Below, in pieces: positions 1 through 12,785 of a stretch of 64,000 bases of DNA (the stretch's first letter is position 1; the number at the start of each line of letters is the position of its first letter). The position numbers were made by a program, and so were the translations under genes. The DNA comes from Antedon mediterranea (lineage: Eukaryota; Echinodermata; Crinoidea; Comatulida; Antedonidae): the NCBI RefSeq assembly GCF_964355755.1, contig NC_092670.1, positions 30,119,795 through 30,183,794 of the forward strand. Direction: 5' to 3'. The notes beneath the pieces are model-generated. The model was not told the DNA's origin. It saw only the letters and a program-made list of their open reading frames with translations, and searched no databases.

Positions 1-1273
1 TCATATTGTCTTTTATGGGATAACGATGCAAAATTAAAACCAATCCAACATTATCTGTTAGTATGTTGCATTCATATTACAATAAAGAAAAAATTAGGAA
101 ATCTGGCTTTTAGTTTTCGAAATATAGGATCTAAAACATCGCCGAAAATTATCGTTTTTAGCCACGAAAGAAGTAAAACAATTTGCGGCCCCAGTCGGCA
201 ATTCTATTAACTAGGCCTACGCCATATTTGGTTAAAATAATTATATATAATTACGTTTTTTAGTAATTTATTTTATATATCACCATTGGAAATATCAATA
301 AAACATGTTATTAAATGCTTATAAAATATATGAAGTTGTTTACTTAACGGAATTCGGACAAATGCATTGCTCTAATTGTGTGTAGTAACGATCAGAGAGA
401 CCGTATGATCAACATCATGGTACACGCGCGAGAGAAAACATTCCGCTGCGGGTGATTCGCATCCACCAATCAAATCAGCCAGAATCCAAAATCATTCAAC
501 CGTGAGCAATGCCAATCACGAGAAAGCTCAGCTTTGATTGGCTTACGATGACATCATATCACAAAATGGTGGTTTTGTAGTTGAGCCTCACGGAATATTC
601 TGTTCCAAAAATGAAATTCATGGATATTTTTTATGGTATGTGTGCTTTTTCTTTAAAAAATTCGAATAATAAAGGCCTCATATCGAGAAAAAAACGGGTT
701 TTTGGCACTTATAATAAATATATCTTACGAGAAAAAAAGCACATGGCATGTGGAACTATATAATCTTAGCGTAGGAAGACATACAAATCCCTGGTCATGA
801 GAGGCTCAACTGCAAAAACAAGGTTGAATAGGGTAAGGTCACCGGACCGTTCTTCAAAGACTTTTGAGTAAACAATCTAGCGCGTACGGCCGTACGTACG
901 TGCTAGATGATAAGATATTTTGACCACATTTTTTACGTGTTTGGTTAGATGTAATGAAAATAAAAAATAGTTGATCTGAACATGGAGGTACCTCCATCAT
1001 CTGAAGGGAATGATATGATATGTAAATAAACAAACACTCAAAAGAATTATGTTTACAGTTCAATTATTGTCAGAATAATAGTTTATTCTTATTTGCCTAA
1101 CTTTATTTTTTCCCGGCACCTTTTTTGCCGACGGACGCGATGATGTGGGGGGTTGGTTGGTTGGTTGGGGGGGGGGGGGGGGCGGGCCCCCCGGCTCCCC
1201 CAATGGATACGCCACTGACACTAACCATAGTCTAGGGTTTGAACTATTGTTTTATTTATTATTTATTTTTTAG
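1..1273. other. Gene-free left edge, probably intron of gene A
   Basis: I see no LRR exon here in the phase used by the downstream exons. The corresponding upstream exons of gene A are either left of the window or lost. The region holds a run of 17 G with flanking GGTT repeats and a G/C-rich stretch ending in a 'ggatacgccactgac' tail (about 1149-1220), which looks like the terminus of a decayed retroelement. A CG-rich palindromic patch lies at about 880-905. The short frames at 581-763 (+) and 854-1063 (-) have no recognisable features. Confidence 0.5.
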
Positions 1274-4200
1274 TGATTTGAGCTGGAACTATCTAACAGC
1301 ATTGGGCGACTGGCAACTACCTTCAGTTAAAAAAATAATAATAAACAAAAATAGTATTCAACGCATCTCAAAAACAGTCTTCGCCAATATATCATCCCTA
1401 GAAATGTTGTAAGTATAAATTAGTTGGAAAATATGTTTGGTGTCAATAGACGGTTAATAAATTAAGATTAAAAGAGGTAACATTAATTTAATTTGTAAAT
1501 AGATAACAAAAGGAACGATGGTACTTTGGTTGTCTATGTTTTCTAACATGAAAATCAATGACAATAATTTTTCTTTAATAAGACATAGGCCTATCATTTT
1601 TGGTAGACTTAAGAATGATCACATTCAGATTATTAAATTCTAAATTTCCAATTTCTTTTTACTATGCAGCAAATATTGAAGATGCATTTGTTATGTTAAA
1701 GTTGAAGTCATATTTTAGATAATTTTAGGAAATTTATAATCTATATTATATTATTCATTTTTTTACAGATGCGGATATTAGTGATTCATTTATTTTCTTC
1801 CTCATTTTAAAGTTCAAAACACTATTTTATTATTTTTGTCTTATTTATACATATTAGCTTAGATTTATAAAACCAGAGGACGCACACGCATCGCTCGTTC
1901 ATTTGATTTAGATCGGGCGCCCGTAGAATGTATTTATGTGAAAAGCCACAACAGGTTTGATGGGATATGATTATGTATATATATGGCTTCAATAAGATTC
2001 AATAATCAATATTGCTGCCAGCTCGTATCCTGTAAATTTTCCCTGGGACACCAAATAAGGAGGGATAAAAAAATTGATTTAATCATGTGAAAAGCCACAC
2101 GGATAAAAGTTGTTAGACATTGTCCGCATATGTGTATAGAATGTTAAAACAGCAATGACAGCAACTTTATCCTGAAAGTTGCCCGAAACAGTAGCCCAAA
2201 GTGACCACTCAACAAAAATGGTGTTATTCATGTCAATAGCCACACGGCTAATTCTTTTTGCATTGTAACTGTTACACATTACATTGTTGGGGTGCACAAA
2301 AATACCATTGACAGCAACTTTATCCTGTAAGTTGACACAAGACACTCTCTTCTTTGTCTGAGGATGGTCTTATACCCATTTCTTTGTCTGTGGATGGGCT
2401 TATACCTCTTTATTTGTCTGTGGATGGTCTTACACCCCCTTCTTTGTCTGTGGATGGGCTTATACCCCCTTCTTTGTCTGCGGATGGTCTTACACCCCCT
2501 TCTTTGTCTGTGGATGGTCTTACACCTCCTTCTTTGTCTGTGGATGGTCCACCATAAGTTAAATATTTAATCAATGGACCCACTACTTTGATTTATTAAA
2601 TCAGACATTGTTCTTGTATGATTAGAAGACTAAGACCTTCAAAGTGAAAGTCCACATGTGGATGCATAAAATGTTTTTGTATAGAACAGTATATTGTAGG
2701 TCCATGTCACTCATTTGAGGATTACTCGAATAATTACTTATTGAGATGTCTTTTACGAATTGATTTGGTTTGGATTTTGCTGAAAATCAATGATTAGAGA
2801 AAATCGAGGAAAAGGATTCTGATGAAAGGTTTACAGCAAGGGCCCATTACCATAAAAATGGAGTACAATTTGTTAGATGCAACAAAAATTAACAAGAATT
2901 ATCTGAGTTTCTGACAAACTGTAGTAAGGACTTTGAAAGACGGTGTTTTTTCAACTCATGAAAATGAGAACTTCCCGACATCAAAGAGGCCAACGAAAGA
3001 ATGTCACTTTACATAAAAAATATTTACAAATGGCATCTAATGATTGACACATTACAGTTTACAAAACAAGTCGGTATAGATGAGTCAAAATGTAAAAAGG
3101 TATATATACGAAAGAATCATTTATACACAGGCTAAGATGGGGACATAATAATAATAATAATAACAATAATAATAATAATATTTATAATAACATATGCAGA
3201 AGCATTTACAAGATGGGGATAGAAAGGGAAAGTTGATGGCAATGGATTTGTTCCCCACTGATCATCTTCCAGAAGTGTCGAAAGAATGTTGAGACCTGCA
3301 AAAGTTTGGATGGAAGATGTATGCATAAAGCCTAACTGTTCTGTACATCACTAGTTCCTATGTGGATGTATCCTGATTGTAAGAACTGAGATTACTGTTT
3401 CTCAGTGATCTGTAATACTTTACGCCTATCCTATCACATCAAAAGTCCAAAATTCAAAATAATAATTCCTGGTCATTTTTGCATGAAGTGTCATTTATTT
3501 CGGTTAAAGAAATTAGGTGCATTTATACCAGTGTAAACCAGACACAGTATGTTCACATAATTATATAGGTACGTTATACAAGTTATATCTGGTCATAAAT
3601 TGTATTTCCCGTCATTTTATGTGAAAATGTTTTATTACTACAAATATAAATGTCTCTATTCTGAAATCGATTGAAAATGATCAGTAGTTATTGAGAAATA
3701 CAAATAGGTGGTCAAATGTAAAACTGGAAGAAACGTCATTTCCGGTCATTTTTTTTTACAAAGCTTTTCATTAGAACAAAGAGAAATATGTAGTTTGTAA
3801 ATAATTTAAAACCAGAATCAAGTCTCTACTGTTTATAGTTGCCAAGACACTTTTTGTTTTTATGGTGGCCATTTTGAAATCAAACCCGCCATACCGGACG
3901 TTGGACACTTGGCACCCCCCGATATTTTGAATCTATATACATCAAAGAAACTTTGTGGCAAGTTTCATGCTTTGGTAATAAAATGCACAACTTGGATAGC
4001 TATTTTTATGGCGTTAACTGCTCTACTAACTGTTTCGGGCAACTTACAGGATAAAGTTGCTGCCATTGCTTTTTTAACATTCTATACACATATGCGGACA
4101 ATGTCCAACAACTTTTATCCGTGTGGCTTTTCACATGATTAAATCCATTTTTTACCCCTCCTATTTGCTGTCCCCAGGGAAAATGTTTACAGGATATGAC

Positions 4201-7200
4201 CCGGTAACAATATTGGTTATTATTAGCCATATATCTACATAATCAGCCCATAATACCTTTTGTGGCTTTTCACATGAATAAATTCTCTGAGTGCCCGGTC
4301 TAATTACTTTTTCTGTTAATTATATACGGTTTTCCAGCAAAATATTTTGATTTATGAATACATTTTGATTGACTTGATTATTGATTTTTCTACGATTAAA
4401 ACAAGCAATATTCAATAGTAATGTTGGCTCCAACAGCAAATTACTGTCTATAGAGCACCAATTTAGAGGTAAAATACGGACGTAAGTTGAATGTTACCAC
4501 CTGACAAATTTCGATTGAACATTTCTAATGTTGCCGTTCTAACAGACAAACAATGTTATGGAACAATGTTACTATTACAATTGTACAATAAATTGATCAT
4601 ATACCATTCACGGAAGATAAAATAGGATAAATAGAATATGACATTGAAGACAGTTAATTATTTTAATGCATTTTACATGACTCTCTTAGAATAAATAATA
4701 ATAATGATGATGATGATGATGATGATGATGAAGATGATGAAGATGATGATGATGATGATGATGATACATTTTAAGCAAATGGCAATGCAATTCTCATAAA
4801 ATAATATATTATAAAGAAAATACTGTAAGCGTTACCTTTAAATGTTGGCTTAGCATTTAGGCCTAGCCTAGCTAAGCACACTTGATTCAAGACTTAGAGT
4901 GTGTGCCTTGATCGCAATTAGTGGGCCTAGGCTACCTATAGGCTAGATGGGTACTGGTGAACTCGTATTCAAACTAACTCGTAGGTCTACCCATGCAAAC
5001 TCGTACCCAACTTAGCTAATTCGTACCTCAATTAACTCGTATCCACACCAACTTGTACCTAATCATTTTAAACTTTTTATGCCAGCACCATTAGTTTCGA
5101 CTAAGATTTGCCTGTATAACAAGTTAGACTGATGTGAATTACGACAGATTTGTAAAAAAAATTGCTAGACTTAGGCCTACTCGCTATGACTAAGCCTTAC
5201 TACTCTATGAGCCTAGCTAGTGTTAGGCATATTGGCTTAGTCCAAATGCTAAGCTGAAAGTTTAACGGTAAGGTGTACTGTATTTTTCTTTATGATTTTT
5301 ATTTATGTATCAATACGTATTCACATCGACCTAAGAAATACTGTATATATTGTTTCAGAATGCTTATAGGCAACAATATTACTTTTATCGAAGAAGGGGC
5401 ATTTAGTGGAACTAATCTTCGTTTACTGTAAGTCAGTTGTATACATCATTTTCTGAGCTATGTATTGTGCTATTATAGAACTACGTTAGGACAACGTTAT
5501 CGTGTTTATTGTTGACATATATTACTTTTATCATGTAAATTGGTTTTCCAAAGTCAAAACAGAAACACTAGTTACATTTGTTTCCCTTCATTTTTTTTTA
5601 GATTTCTTTATGGGAATGGAATTACAAACATTTCATATGAGACATTCAAAACGAATGGCACAACGCTGGAATACGTGTAAGATTGTGTACTACTGTACTA
5701 ATGTAAAACAATAACGAACCGTTTGTTGAAGTTTAATATATAGCATACATAACATAACGTTTGTGTATTTTTTTACTAATTGATATTTATATATATAAAA
5801 AACGGATAAAACGGTTTTATTTCCATTATTTTTAGATATTTATTTAACAATAAGTTAAACAAGATCGGAGAAAATGCGTTGTCACAAATGGTCGAAAATG
5901 GAACAATGTACGTTGACCGGAATGTTTTTTATTTATTTAGAAATTATGATAATATCATTCTTATTATATTTGGAAAAATAGTCATCTTTGTCATATAGAT
6001 GAGTGGAAATAGATGAAAAATAGGCGCTGAGTCAAACAAATTGCAACAGTTTGTTTTTTTGCTGAAATATGCTCAACTATATGTAGATATTATCATATCC
6101 AAAATCTACCCTGATCTGCCCATTATAAATTACCTAATTTGCATAAAATCAAAATGGCTGCCATTTTACAACTTTGATCCCAATTATCTCTTAAACCATA
6201 AAGAATTTGGTATAAGAATGTATTGAACACAAATATAAACATGACCCCAAAGATTCAGAGTAATATATTTGATTTGTCTTTGGGGTCAAGGTCAAAGGTC
6301 ATTCCAGTTTGACATCTAAATTATGCAAATTATCTCTTAATCCATTAGGTATTTTGAATAAGAATGTTTAAGTACAAATATAAACATGACCCTTAAGATT
6401 CAGAATAGCACATTTGATTTTTCATCTTACCCTGGGGTCACTGGGTCAAATGTCACAATATAAAAAAATTCAAATTATCCTTTAAATCAATTTCCATAGT
6501 AGTCTTACTACTACTAAAAACATAGCATATACAGTACAGACATTGCAGCAGATTGATGTCTGCACACTGCGCCCACACCCCTCCCACCCAGAGATTACTA
6601 GGTCAATTTAAAAAAAAAATAGTTTATTTATAAATATTATAACTACTAAATGTACATAGTATCAGTAGGTAATTTACTTTATACCATACAGTATAGCTTA
6701 TTTTGACATTTACTTTTACATTTAGGCATACCTACTTTAGTAGACCTACAAAGCTTATAAGCTTACATTTCTGAAACATTGGTCACAAAAATGTCTAAAT
6801 AATTCTTGGGTCGGACTCGATCGTCAATGGAGTTACTTTTTAAGATGTTTTTGCCATATTCTGGACAATTCTCGCTTCACTGAGAATTAATTAGTAAAAT
6901 TACGTCAGAGTAGACCAATAAACTTAGCTTTCTGATAATTAGTAATTTAAATTAGGCCTATCATCTATCATTTTTTTTAAAATCAAATTATCTACAATTA
7001 AACTAAGCAACAACAGTTGCAAAGAACTAGTTTTGTTAATGTATACTTTAGTAAGTATCACAATGACTTACTGTCTTACTGTATTCATTACATTCTCGAT
7101 TGAAGCATCATTTTGCTAATAAAAGTATTAATAAATACTGTTACTTAATCCTAATATATACTGATACTTTAAAATGTTTGTGTTTAGATAAATTTTAACA

Positions 7201-10200
7201 TACAGTACACTAATGGTATTTAAATATGAATACAAACTACACTTGTTTTTAATGGCTGGATTTTTTTAAATTTTCATCCATCTCAAACTTAAAAATTTAG
7301 GGTGTTACGAAAGATTCTAATTTTTTTTTAATGTATCTTTATATTTGTGTCATTTGAGAGCAGAGGACTCGTTCTTATACTAAAGTAAACTATAGACACT
7401 TGTTCTAAAGATTTTTAGTTCACATAGTCTCTGTATTCTTAATACACAGAATATGTCATCTTTCACTTCTGCACCCACTTTGGTTAGTACAACTTAACTT
7501 TTTCCAATGTTAGGGTCAGGTTTTACTGTTTGAACCACATGACCTCCATTTTCACAGTTACAAATTTTGTAAGGGTAAAGGTGTTTCCAAACTTTCCCAT
7601 AATTTCAGTTTAAACACTTCACACAACCAGACAGGATTGACAGTTTTTGTGTGACATATTTTAGCATAGTGTTCTATAATCTAAAAAAAAAACCAAATAT
7701 AATAAATGTAATTCCTTACAATTAAAACACCTTTCCTAATAGTCTGATCCCTGAAGTTAACTCAAATGAGCTTTTCAAAATAAATATGAGTTGTTCATAA
7801 GTACATCATCCAAATTGAAATTAATTCACTTCATAATTAGAGTATTTTATATTGTAAGATAATGACATTTTATCTTGACCCAATACAAATCAAATGCAAA
7901 TCATAAGAACATATTATGTATATTTCTATTAAATACATTCTTGTTCAAAATACCTGATGTTTTGAGAGATAATTAGCATATTTTATATGGCATAATTAGA
8001 TGACATTTGATTTTGACCCCATACAACTCAATTGCATCTTTCTAAATACATAGGGTCATATTTATATTAAATACATTCTTGTTAAAAATACCTGATGTTT
8101 TGAGAGATAATTAGCATATTTTATATGGCATAATTAGATGACATTTGACTTTGACCCCATATACAACTCAATTGCATCATTCTGAATATTTAGGGTCATA
8201 TTTATATTAAATACATTCTTGTTAAAAATACCTGATGTTTTGAGAGTTATTTTCGAATTTTATATAGTGTAATTAGATAACCTTTTGAACCTTGAACCCT
8301 AATACAACTCAATTACTGTACATTATTCTAAACCGTTAGGGTCATGTTTAGGCCTATATTTGTACTATAGTTAAACATTCTTATTCAAAATACCTAATGG
8401 ATTAAGAGATAATTAGCATATTTTAGAGGCCATACTGGAATGACCTTTGACCTTGACCCCAAAGACAAATCAAATACATTATTTTAAATCTTTAGGGTAA
8501 CATTTATATTTGTACTTATACATTCTTATTCAAAATACCTAATGGATTAAGAGATAATTAGCATATTTTAGATGTCAAACTGGAATGACCTTTGACCTTG
8601 ACCCCAAAGACAAATCAAATATATTATTCTGAATCTTTGGGGTCATGTTTATATTTGTGTTCAATACATTCTTATACCAAATTCTTTATGGTTTAAGAGA
8701 TAATTGGGATCAAAGTTGTAAAATGGCAGCCATTTTGATTTTATGCAAATTAGGTAATTTATAATGGGAAAATCAGGGTAGATTTTGGATATGATAATAT
8801 CTACATATAGTTGAGCATGTTTCAGCAAAAAAACAAACTGTTGCAATTTGTTTGACTGAAAAGTCTAATTCCACTCATCTAATATGTTCCAATCAATATT
8901 TTACAATTTGCCAACCATGTGTTATTTATACTTAACTGCAATTCACTTATTCTTGTCTGTATTCAGATATCTTAACTGTGGTGGACTCAGGTCAATTCCT
9001 ACATACATTGGAAAACCCGTTAAAACGTAAATAGTTGAAATACACATTTCATAATGACAATATAATATATTAGGTTACGTAGCCTAACAGCACAAAGAGG
9101 GTTTCATTTTTGCAAAATTGGTGAACTGTTTTTACCAGCAATGATTTTCGATCTGATCTATTAATACATAATTCATCTTTTAACGTTAAGTAAAAGAACA
9201 GAATGTATGTAGCTCTTAACTGTATTATTTTCTAGTGTTTGTGTTACAGAAGATACAGAAATCGATATAAGCATTGGAGGGGAGTTATTAAAGTTCATTG
9301 GTAGAGGAACTGGATTATCATGTAATGTGAAAACCGACAAATGCAGTCCGTGCAAGGAAGGGACATACAAGATATGTAATGAACACAATGGTATCTGTCT
9401 AAAGTGCCCTCCAGGTAATGTATGAACGAGATTAGGGTTTCTAGAAAACTCAGATCTAGAAAACTTAGATCTCAGATATATCTGAGTTTTCTAGATCTAG
9501 AAAACTCAGATATCTGACTTTTCTAGATCTAGAAAACTAAGATATCTGACTTTTCTAGATCTAGAAAGCTCTTATATCAATATCTGAGTTTTCTAGTTCC
9601 AGAATGGAACTAGACAACTCAGATCATCAAATGATTGGTTGGTAGGTCATTTGGATCATTCTATTATTAATCTGAAGGTCATTTGAAATACTAGAGTATT
9701 ATTAAAACTGATTACTGTGTACGATTTTTTATTAATATTGTAACATGTAGAAGCGGCCTACGGCTTAAATTATAAAGAAAATACAGTGCAAGTTACCGTT
9801 AAAATGTAACCTTAAATATTAAGTATGTACGAGTTGGTTGAGATACAAGTTAACCAAGTTGGGAATAGGTACGAGTTATTTTGGGTACCAGTTAACAACG
9901 TCTAGCCTAGTAGGGTCAAGCCTACTCTTCGTGATACATCGCGATAGCGCCCAAACGTTGAGCCTTGAATTGAGTTTGCTTAGCTAGGCTAGGCCTAAAT
10001 GCTAAGCCTACATTTTAAAAGGTGTATACTATATTTCTTTATGATTTAAGTCGTAAGCAGCTACTACAAGTTACATAGTACAAGTATAGTATTTCAAACA
10101 AGCTACCCTCTGATTAATAATGGAACGATCCATTTGATGATCTGGGGTTTCTAGTTCCATTTTGGAACTAGAAAACTCAGATCTTGATATCTGAGTTTTC

Positions 10201-12466
10201 TAGATCTAGAAAACTCAGATATATCTGAGATCTGAGTTTTCTACACACCCTGGAGATTATCATTATTTAATACTTTTCCGATAATTATTTTGTATTTATA
10301 TTACGTTATTCTGCTAAACATTACGTCTTTACCACAATGTTACAAGTATAATTTTTGAATGCTATCACATTAATCATTGCATTTTTAGTGAAAATTATGT
10401 TTTGCAATGATCATCTACAGGCTAATAATAATATGAATATGATTAGTATTAATTAATTATAACTATAGAATTATCAACAGTGGCTGTTATTTCTGGATTA
10501 ATACTTCTTTTCAGGTGGCTTCTATCAAGATAGAAGAGGAGTTATTGAGAGGAACAATTATACAGAAACCTGCAAACAATGTCCTATTGGAAGTTTCTCT
10601 AATCATGCAGGAGCAGCGTCCGTTGCCGATTGCCAGACGTGTCCATCTGGAACCAATACCAGTACATTTGCTAATCTAAACGCTTGTTATTGCCTTGATA
10701 ATTTTCATAGAACTGATCGTTTTGGCCGATGCTTTCCATGCCCGGAGGGTGTTACCTGTAACGGAGGGTATCAAAATCTAACAAGGGGTTACTGGTGGTC
10801 GTGGGATTTTTCTGTTGATTGTAATGTAGTTGAAGATAAAAGCAGAAGCTCTTGTTTAATGGCGTACACCAAATTTATAAACAATTTACAAAATGACAAT
10901 TTTCCCGTTGAAAATCCAAGCATACTAAAAGATGATGTATACACAGGTCCGTTACCACAAGTACATATGTGTCCACTAGGAGAAAAGAGTTGTGCTGTTG
11001 GATTGAAATTAAATGAAACCTGTGCCGAAGGATACACTGGTTGGCTTTGTGCTGCATGTTCAAACGGGCATTATGAGCTATTTAACACATGTCATAAATG
11101 TCAAGGACCAGTTGTGACTGTAGTTATATTTCTCAGTATTTCCTTGGCAATAGTTGGATTGATTGTCTTTATATGGAGAATGCAGAAAAGATATGCAGAT
11201 AATCAAAATTTTAAAATAGATTCATTTGTAACGTATATAAAAATAGCTATTAATTTTTATCAGGTTTTAGGAATACTATCAGAAGTAACAGAAATTCATT
11301 GGCATACTAATTTTGAGTATGTTGGCCAAATCCTTCAGTACTTCGACGTCATAAGGTACATTAGTATGTTAAGTCCAAGATGTTTACATGAATCTTGGAA
11401 TGCGTACTCGTCACTTCTCTTTGCTATGGCTACACCACTTGTCATAGTGGTAATTATGTCTACCATTTACGTTACTCTGTACATCTGGAACAAGTTTCAT
11501 GACGTAGTAATGGGGAGCCACGTGCGCGACAAATGTATCGTTATGTCGATGTTGCTTCTTTACCTTACATATGCAAACACATGTGCAGATATTATGGCGG
11601 TGGGACCATGGTCTATTCGTGTATTCGACGTTACATCAAATGGTACAGTAAAAAAATCAGTACTAACATCAGACTACTCAATTGATCTGGATGAAAATGG
11701 TGGATCCACATATCAAATTAACAAAACACTTGTCTACGTTGGGTTATCATACATCGTTGGTTTTCCATTGGTCATAGTTCTTATGTTATACTATTATCAT
11801 GTACGTTGTTATCAGCATAACGAAACCCACGTCAACGGATGGATGATTGGTGTGCAGTTCTTTTGTGGACAATATAAACATACATTTTGGTTTTGGGAAT
11901 CATTTGAGCTGTACAACAAGGCTATGTTGGCATTAATTGCAAACTTAAGAGATGACGTATCTTCAAGCCTATCTTACTCTCTCTTTTTCACTGTAATCTT
12001 TATTGTATTACATTTATATCTGGAACCAATGAAAGTGAAATCTGAACACAGGTTTCAACAGTTGACACTTACCTTCATCGTTGTCAATTTATCCATTGGT
12101 GCGATTGTAAACTTGGACCAGAGGGGTAATGGAGATAACGTCATCGAATTACTTCACAAGATTACTCCAATCATTCTACTCATGCTGAATGTGTCTATCA
12201 TGCTTGTCGTAATTGGTAAGATATTTTATAATAAGTAAGTAAGCAAAGTTACTTTGATAGTTAGGATTTTGTCAGCTAAAACTGTTGTGTTACGTAGGGA
12301 CGAAGGGTCAAATCTTTGATTAAAATAGTTTTTTTTAGTAATGAAAATGTTTTTATTTTTAGTTGATTTTGTGAAGAAAATTAAAACGGAATGTTTCAGC
12401 CATGATGAACCAGTAAGACTCCTTCAAATCAGTAGTGATTATCCAGAAGAAGACGCAGATTGGTGA
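1274..12466 (+). CDS. Gene A: LRR / cysteine-rich / multipass membrane protein, 3' part (8 exons)
   Basis: Exons read by splice sites and phase: 1274-1408 (135 nt, two LRRs), 5359-5427, 5602-5676, 5836-5907, 8967-9026, 9236-9414, 10515-12215, 12363-12466. All early introns split codons after the second base, each donor is GT and each acceptor AG. The five LRR exons carry the LxxLxLxxNxI pattern. Exon 9236 begins the cysteine-rich module (CSPC, CPPG). The 1701-nt exon continues it ([25 protein letters not shown]), then encodes about 7-9 hydrophobic segments. The last exon gives a short tail ending ..EEDADW before TGA at 12464-12466. The ATG at 10859 lies mid-exon and is not the gene start. The 5' exons are not in the window. 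Every exon has a same-length partner in gene B except the last, which is 3 nt shorter. The family is uncharacterised to my knowledge; a cell-surface receptor role is inferred. Confidence 0.85.
2353..2550. repeat. 30-bp minisatellite, about 6.5 copies
   Basis: Units of about 30 bp follow the pattern ctttgtctgtggatggtctt plus acacccc. Because 30 is divisible by three, the array makes repetitive open frames on the plus strand (SVDGL-type peptide). These are by-products of the repeat, not a gene. It lies inside the 1.9-4.3 kb inverted-repeat element. Confidence 0.85.
3145..3187. repeat. (ATA)n microsatellite
   Basis: Imperfect ATA/ACA trinucleotide run inside the 1.9-4.3 kb element. Confidence 0.9.
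4698..4765. repeat. (GAT)n microsatellite
   Basis: About 22 GAT units with two GAA interruptions in a gene A intron. Confidence 0.9.
4810..5293. mobile_element. MITE, copy 1 (TIR ATAAAGAAAATAC)
   Basis: The left end ATAAAGAAAATACTGT and the right end rc ATAAAGAAAAATACTGT form inverted termini. Inner matches include a GTTACC motif and an 'aaatgctaagc'-type motif in opposite orientations. The interior carries degenerate tandem copies of an 'aactcgtacc' decamer. A second, shorter member with the same termini lies at 9772-10042, which supports calling this a family. Confidence 0.7.
5998..8879. mobile_element. 2.88-kb TA-flanked inverted-repeat element
   Basis: Both ends start GATGAGTGGAA in inverted orientation and are flanked by TA (5996-5997, 8880-8881). 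The terminal repeats run for several hundred bp, so the same 61-residue frame appears on the plus strand at 6041 and on the minus strand at 8661. The right half holds about six degenerate tandem units of roughly 100-150 bp (7870-8660), each with an 'attcttnttnaaaatacct' plus 'tgaccttgacccc' pattern. The left half holds two inverted counterparts (6230-6470). No transposase is seen. It fills the gene A intron whose gene B counterpart is only 107 bp, so the insertion post-dates the duplication or was lost from B. Confidence 0.8.
7870..8660. repeat. Degenerate internal tandem repeats of the 2.88-kb element
   Basis: Repeated blocks contain 'taattagcatattttatatgg' variants (abridged), an 'ttgaccccat'-type block and a 'tttatattaaatacattctt' block. 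Sequence drift between blocks suggests old expansion within the element. Confidence 0.65.
9424..10245. mobile_element. Foldback-like arms (agatctagaaaactcagat) around a nested MITE
   Basis: Arms at about 9430-9620 and 10125-10245 are made of repeated, self-complementary 'tctagatctagaaaactc' units and share 'tttctagttcca' / 'tggaactagaaaactcagat' in inverted orientation. The MITE at 9772-10042 lies between them. The whole block occupies the gene A intron 9415-10514; the matching gene B intron is only 264 bp, so this block accounts for the size difference. Confidence 0.65.
9772..10042. mobile_element. MITE, copy 2 (same family as 4810-5293)
   Basis: It starts ATAAAGAAAATACAGT and ends with ATATTTCTTTAT, inverted relative to the start. 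The tacgagtt-type inner motifs match the first copy. It is shorter, so internally deleted or a subfamily. Confidence 0.65.
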
Positions 12467-12779
12467 AAATGTATTGTGTATCTCTATTATATAAAATCTG
12501 AAGTAAGCCGCTTAAAACATTCTTTCTTTCGAAAACACCTATATCCATTCTTGCATGGCAGTACGATAAACCTGCACCCGATTCTGGATTTGATATTGAA
12601 TACACAGTTTACGTTATACCATGTCTTCACATACGATCTAATGACAGCGATATCGTGTATTAAAAGTACTTAATACAGTCAGATAGGTCTCTGGTAGACT
12701 GTCGACAGTCTTCCACACTGAGTGTACTAACAGCCACAGAATCGGGTTGTTTCAACTTAATTACCGTTGCTTAAAGAGA

Positions 12780-12785
12780 AATAAA
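12780..12785 (+). promoter_or_regulatory. Candidate poly(A) signal of gene A
   Basis: AATAAA lies about 315 nt after the gene A stop codon. It is the first canonical hexamer downstream in the sense strand that I noticed, in AT-rich sequence without other features. Transcript data would be needed to confirm it. Confidence 0.4.

Larger units (their letters stand above)
1911..4300. mobile_element. 2.39-kb TA-flanked element with long terminal inverted repeats
   Basis: The left end (from 1911) and the reverse complement of the right end (to 4300) match over roughly 280 bp, including 'catgtgaaaagccacacgg' at both ends and a shared segment around 'cagcaatgacagcaac'. TA dinucleotides flank both ends (1909-1910 and 4301-4302), consistent with a 2-bp TA target duplication. 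No intact transposase is visible, so it looks non-autonomous. Inside are a 30-bp minisatellite (2353-2550), an ATA microsatellite and a decayed stretch that may once have coded (about 2840-3320). It sits in the gene A intron between exons 1274-1408 and 5359-5427. Removing it and the 4.8-kb MITE leaves an intron of about 1.1 kb, close to the gene B equivalent without its insertion. Confidence 0.75.

Noticed and set aside
2354-2570. Repetitive SVDGL-type small proteins
   Set aside because: By-products of a 30-bp minisatellite inside a transposon.
6041-6226. Conserved 61-residue protein present on both strands (also 8661-8846)
   Set aside because: Both copies lie in the terminal inverted repeats of one element, so the match is a consequence of element structure.
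10859-12238. 459-codon open frame starting at ATG 10859 as a complete intronless gene
   Set aside because: The frame is open further upstream to a splice acceptor at 10514. The paralogue has TTG at the same position, and the true end is reached by splicing at 12215, not the stop at 12236-12238.
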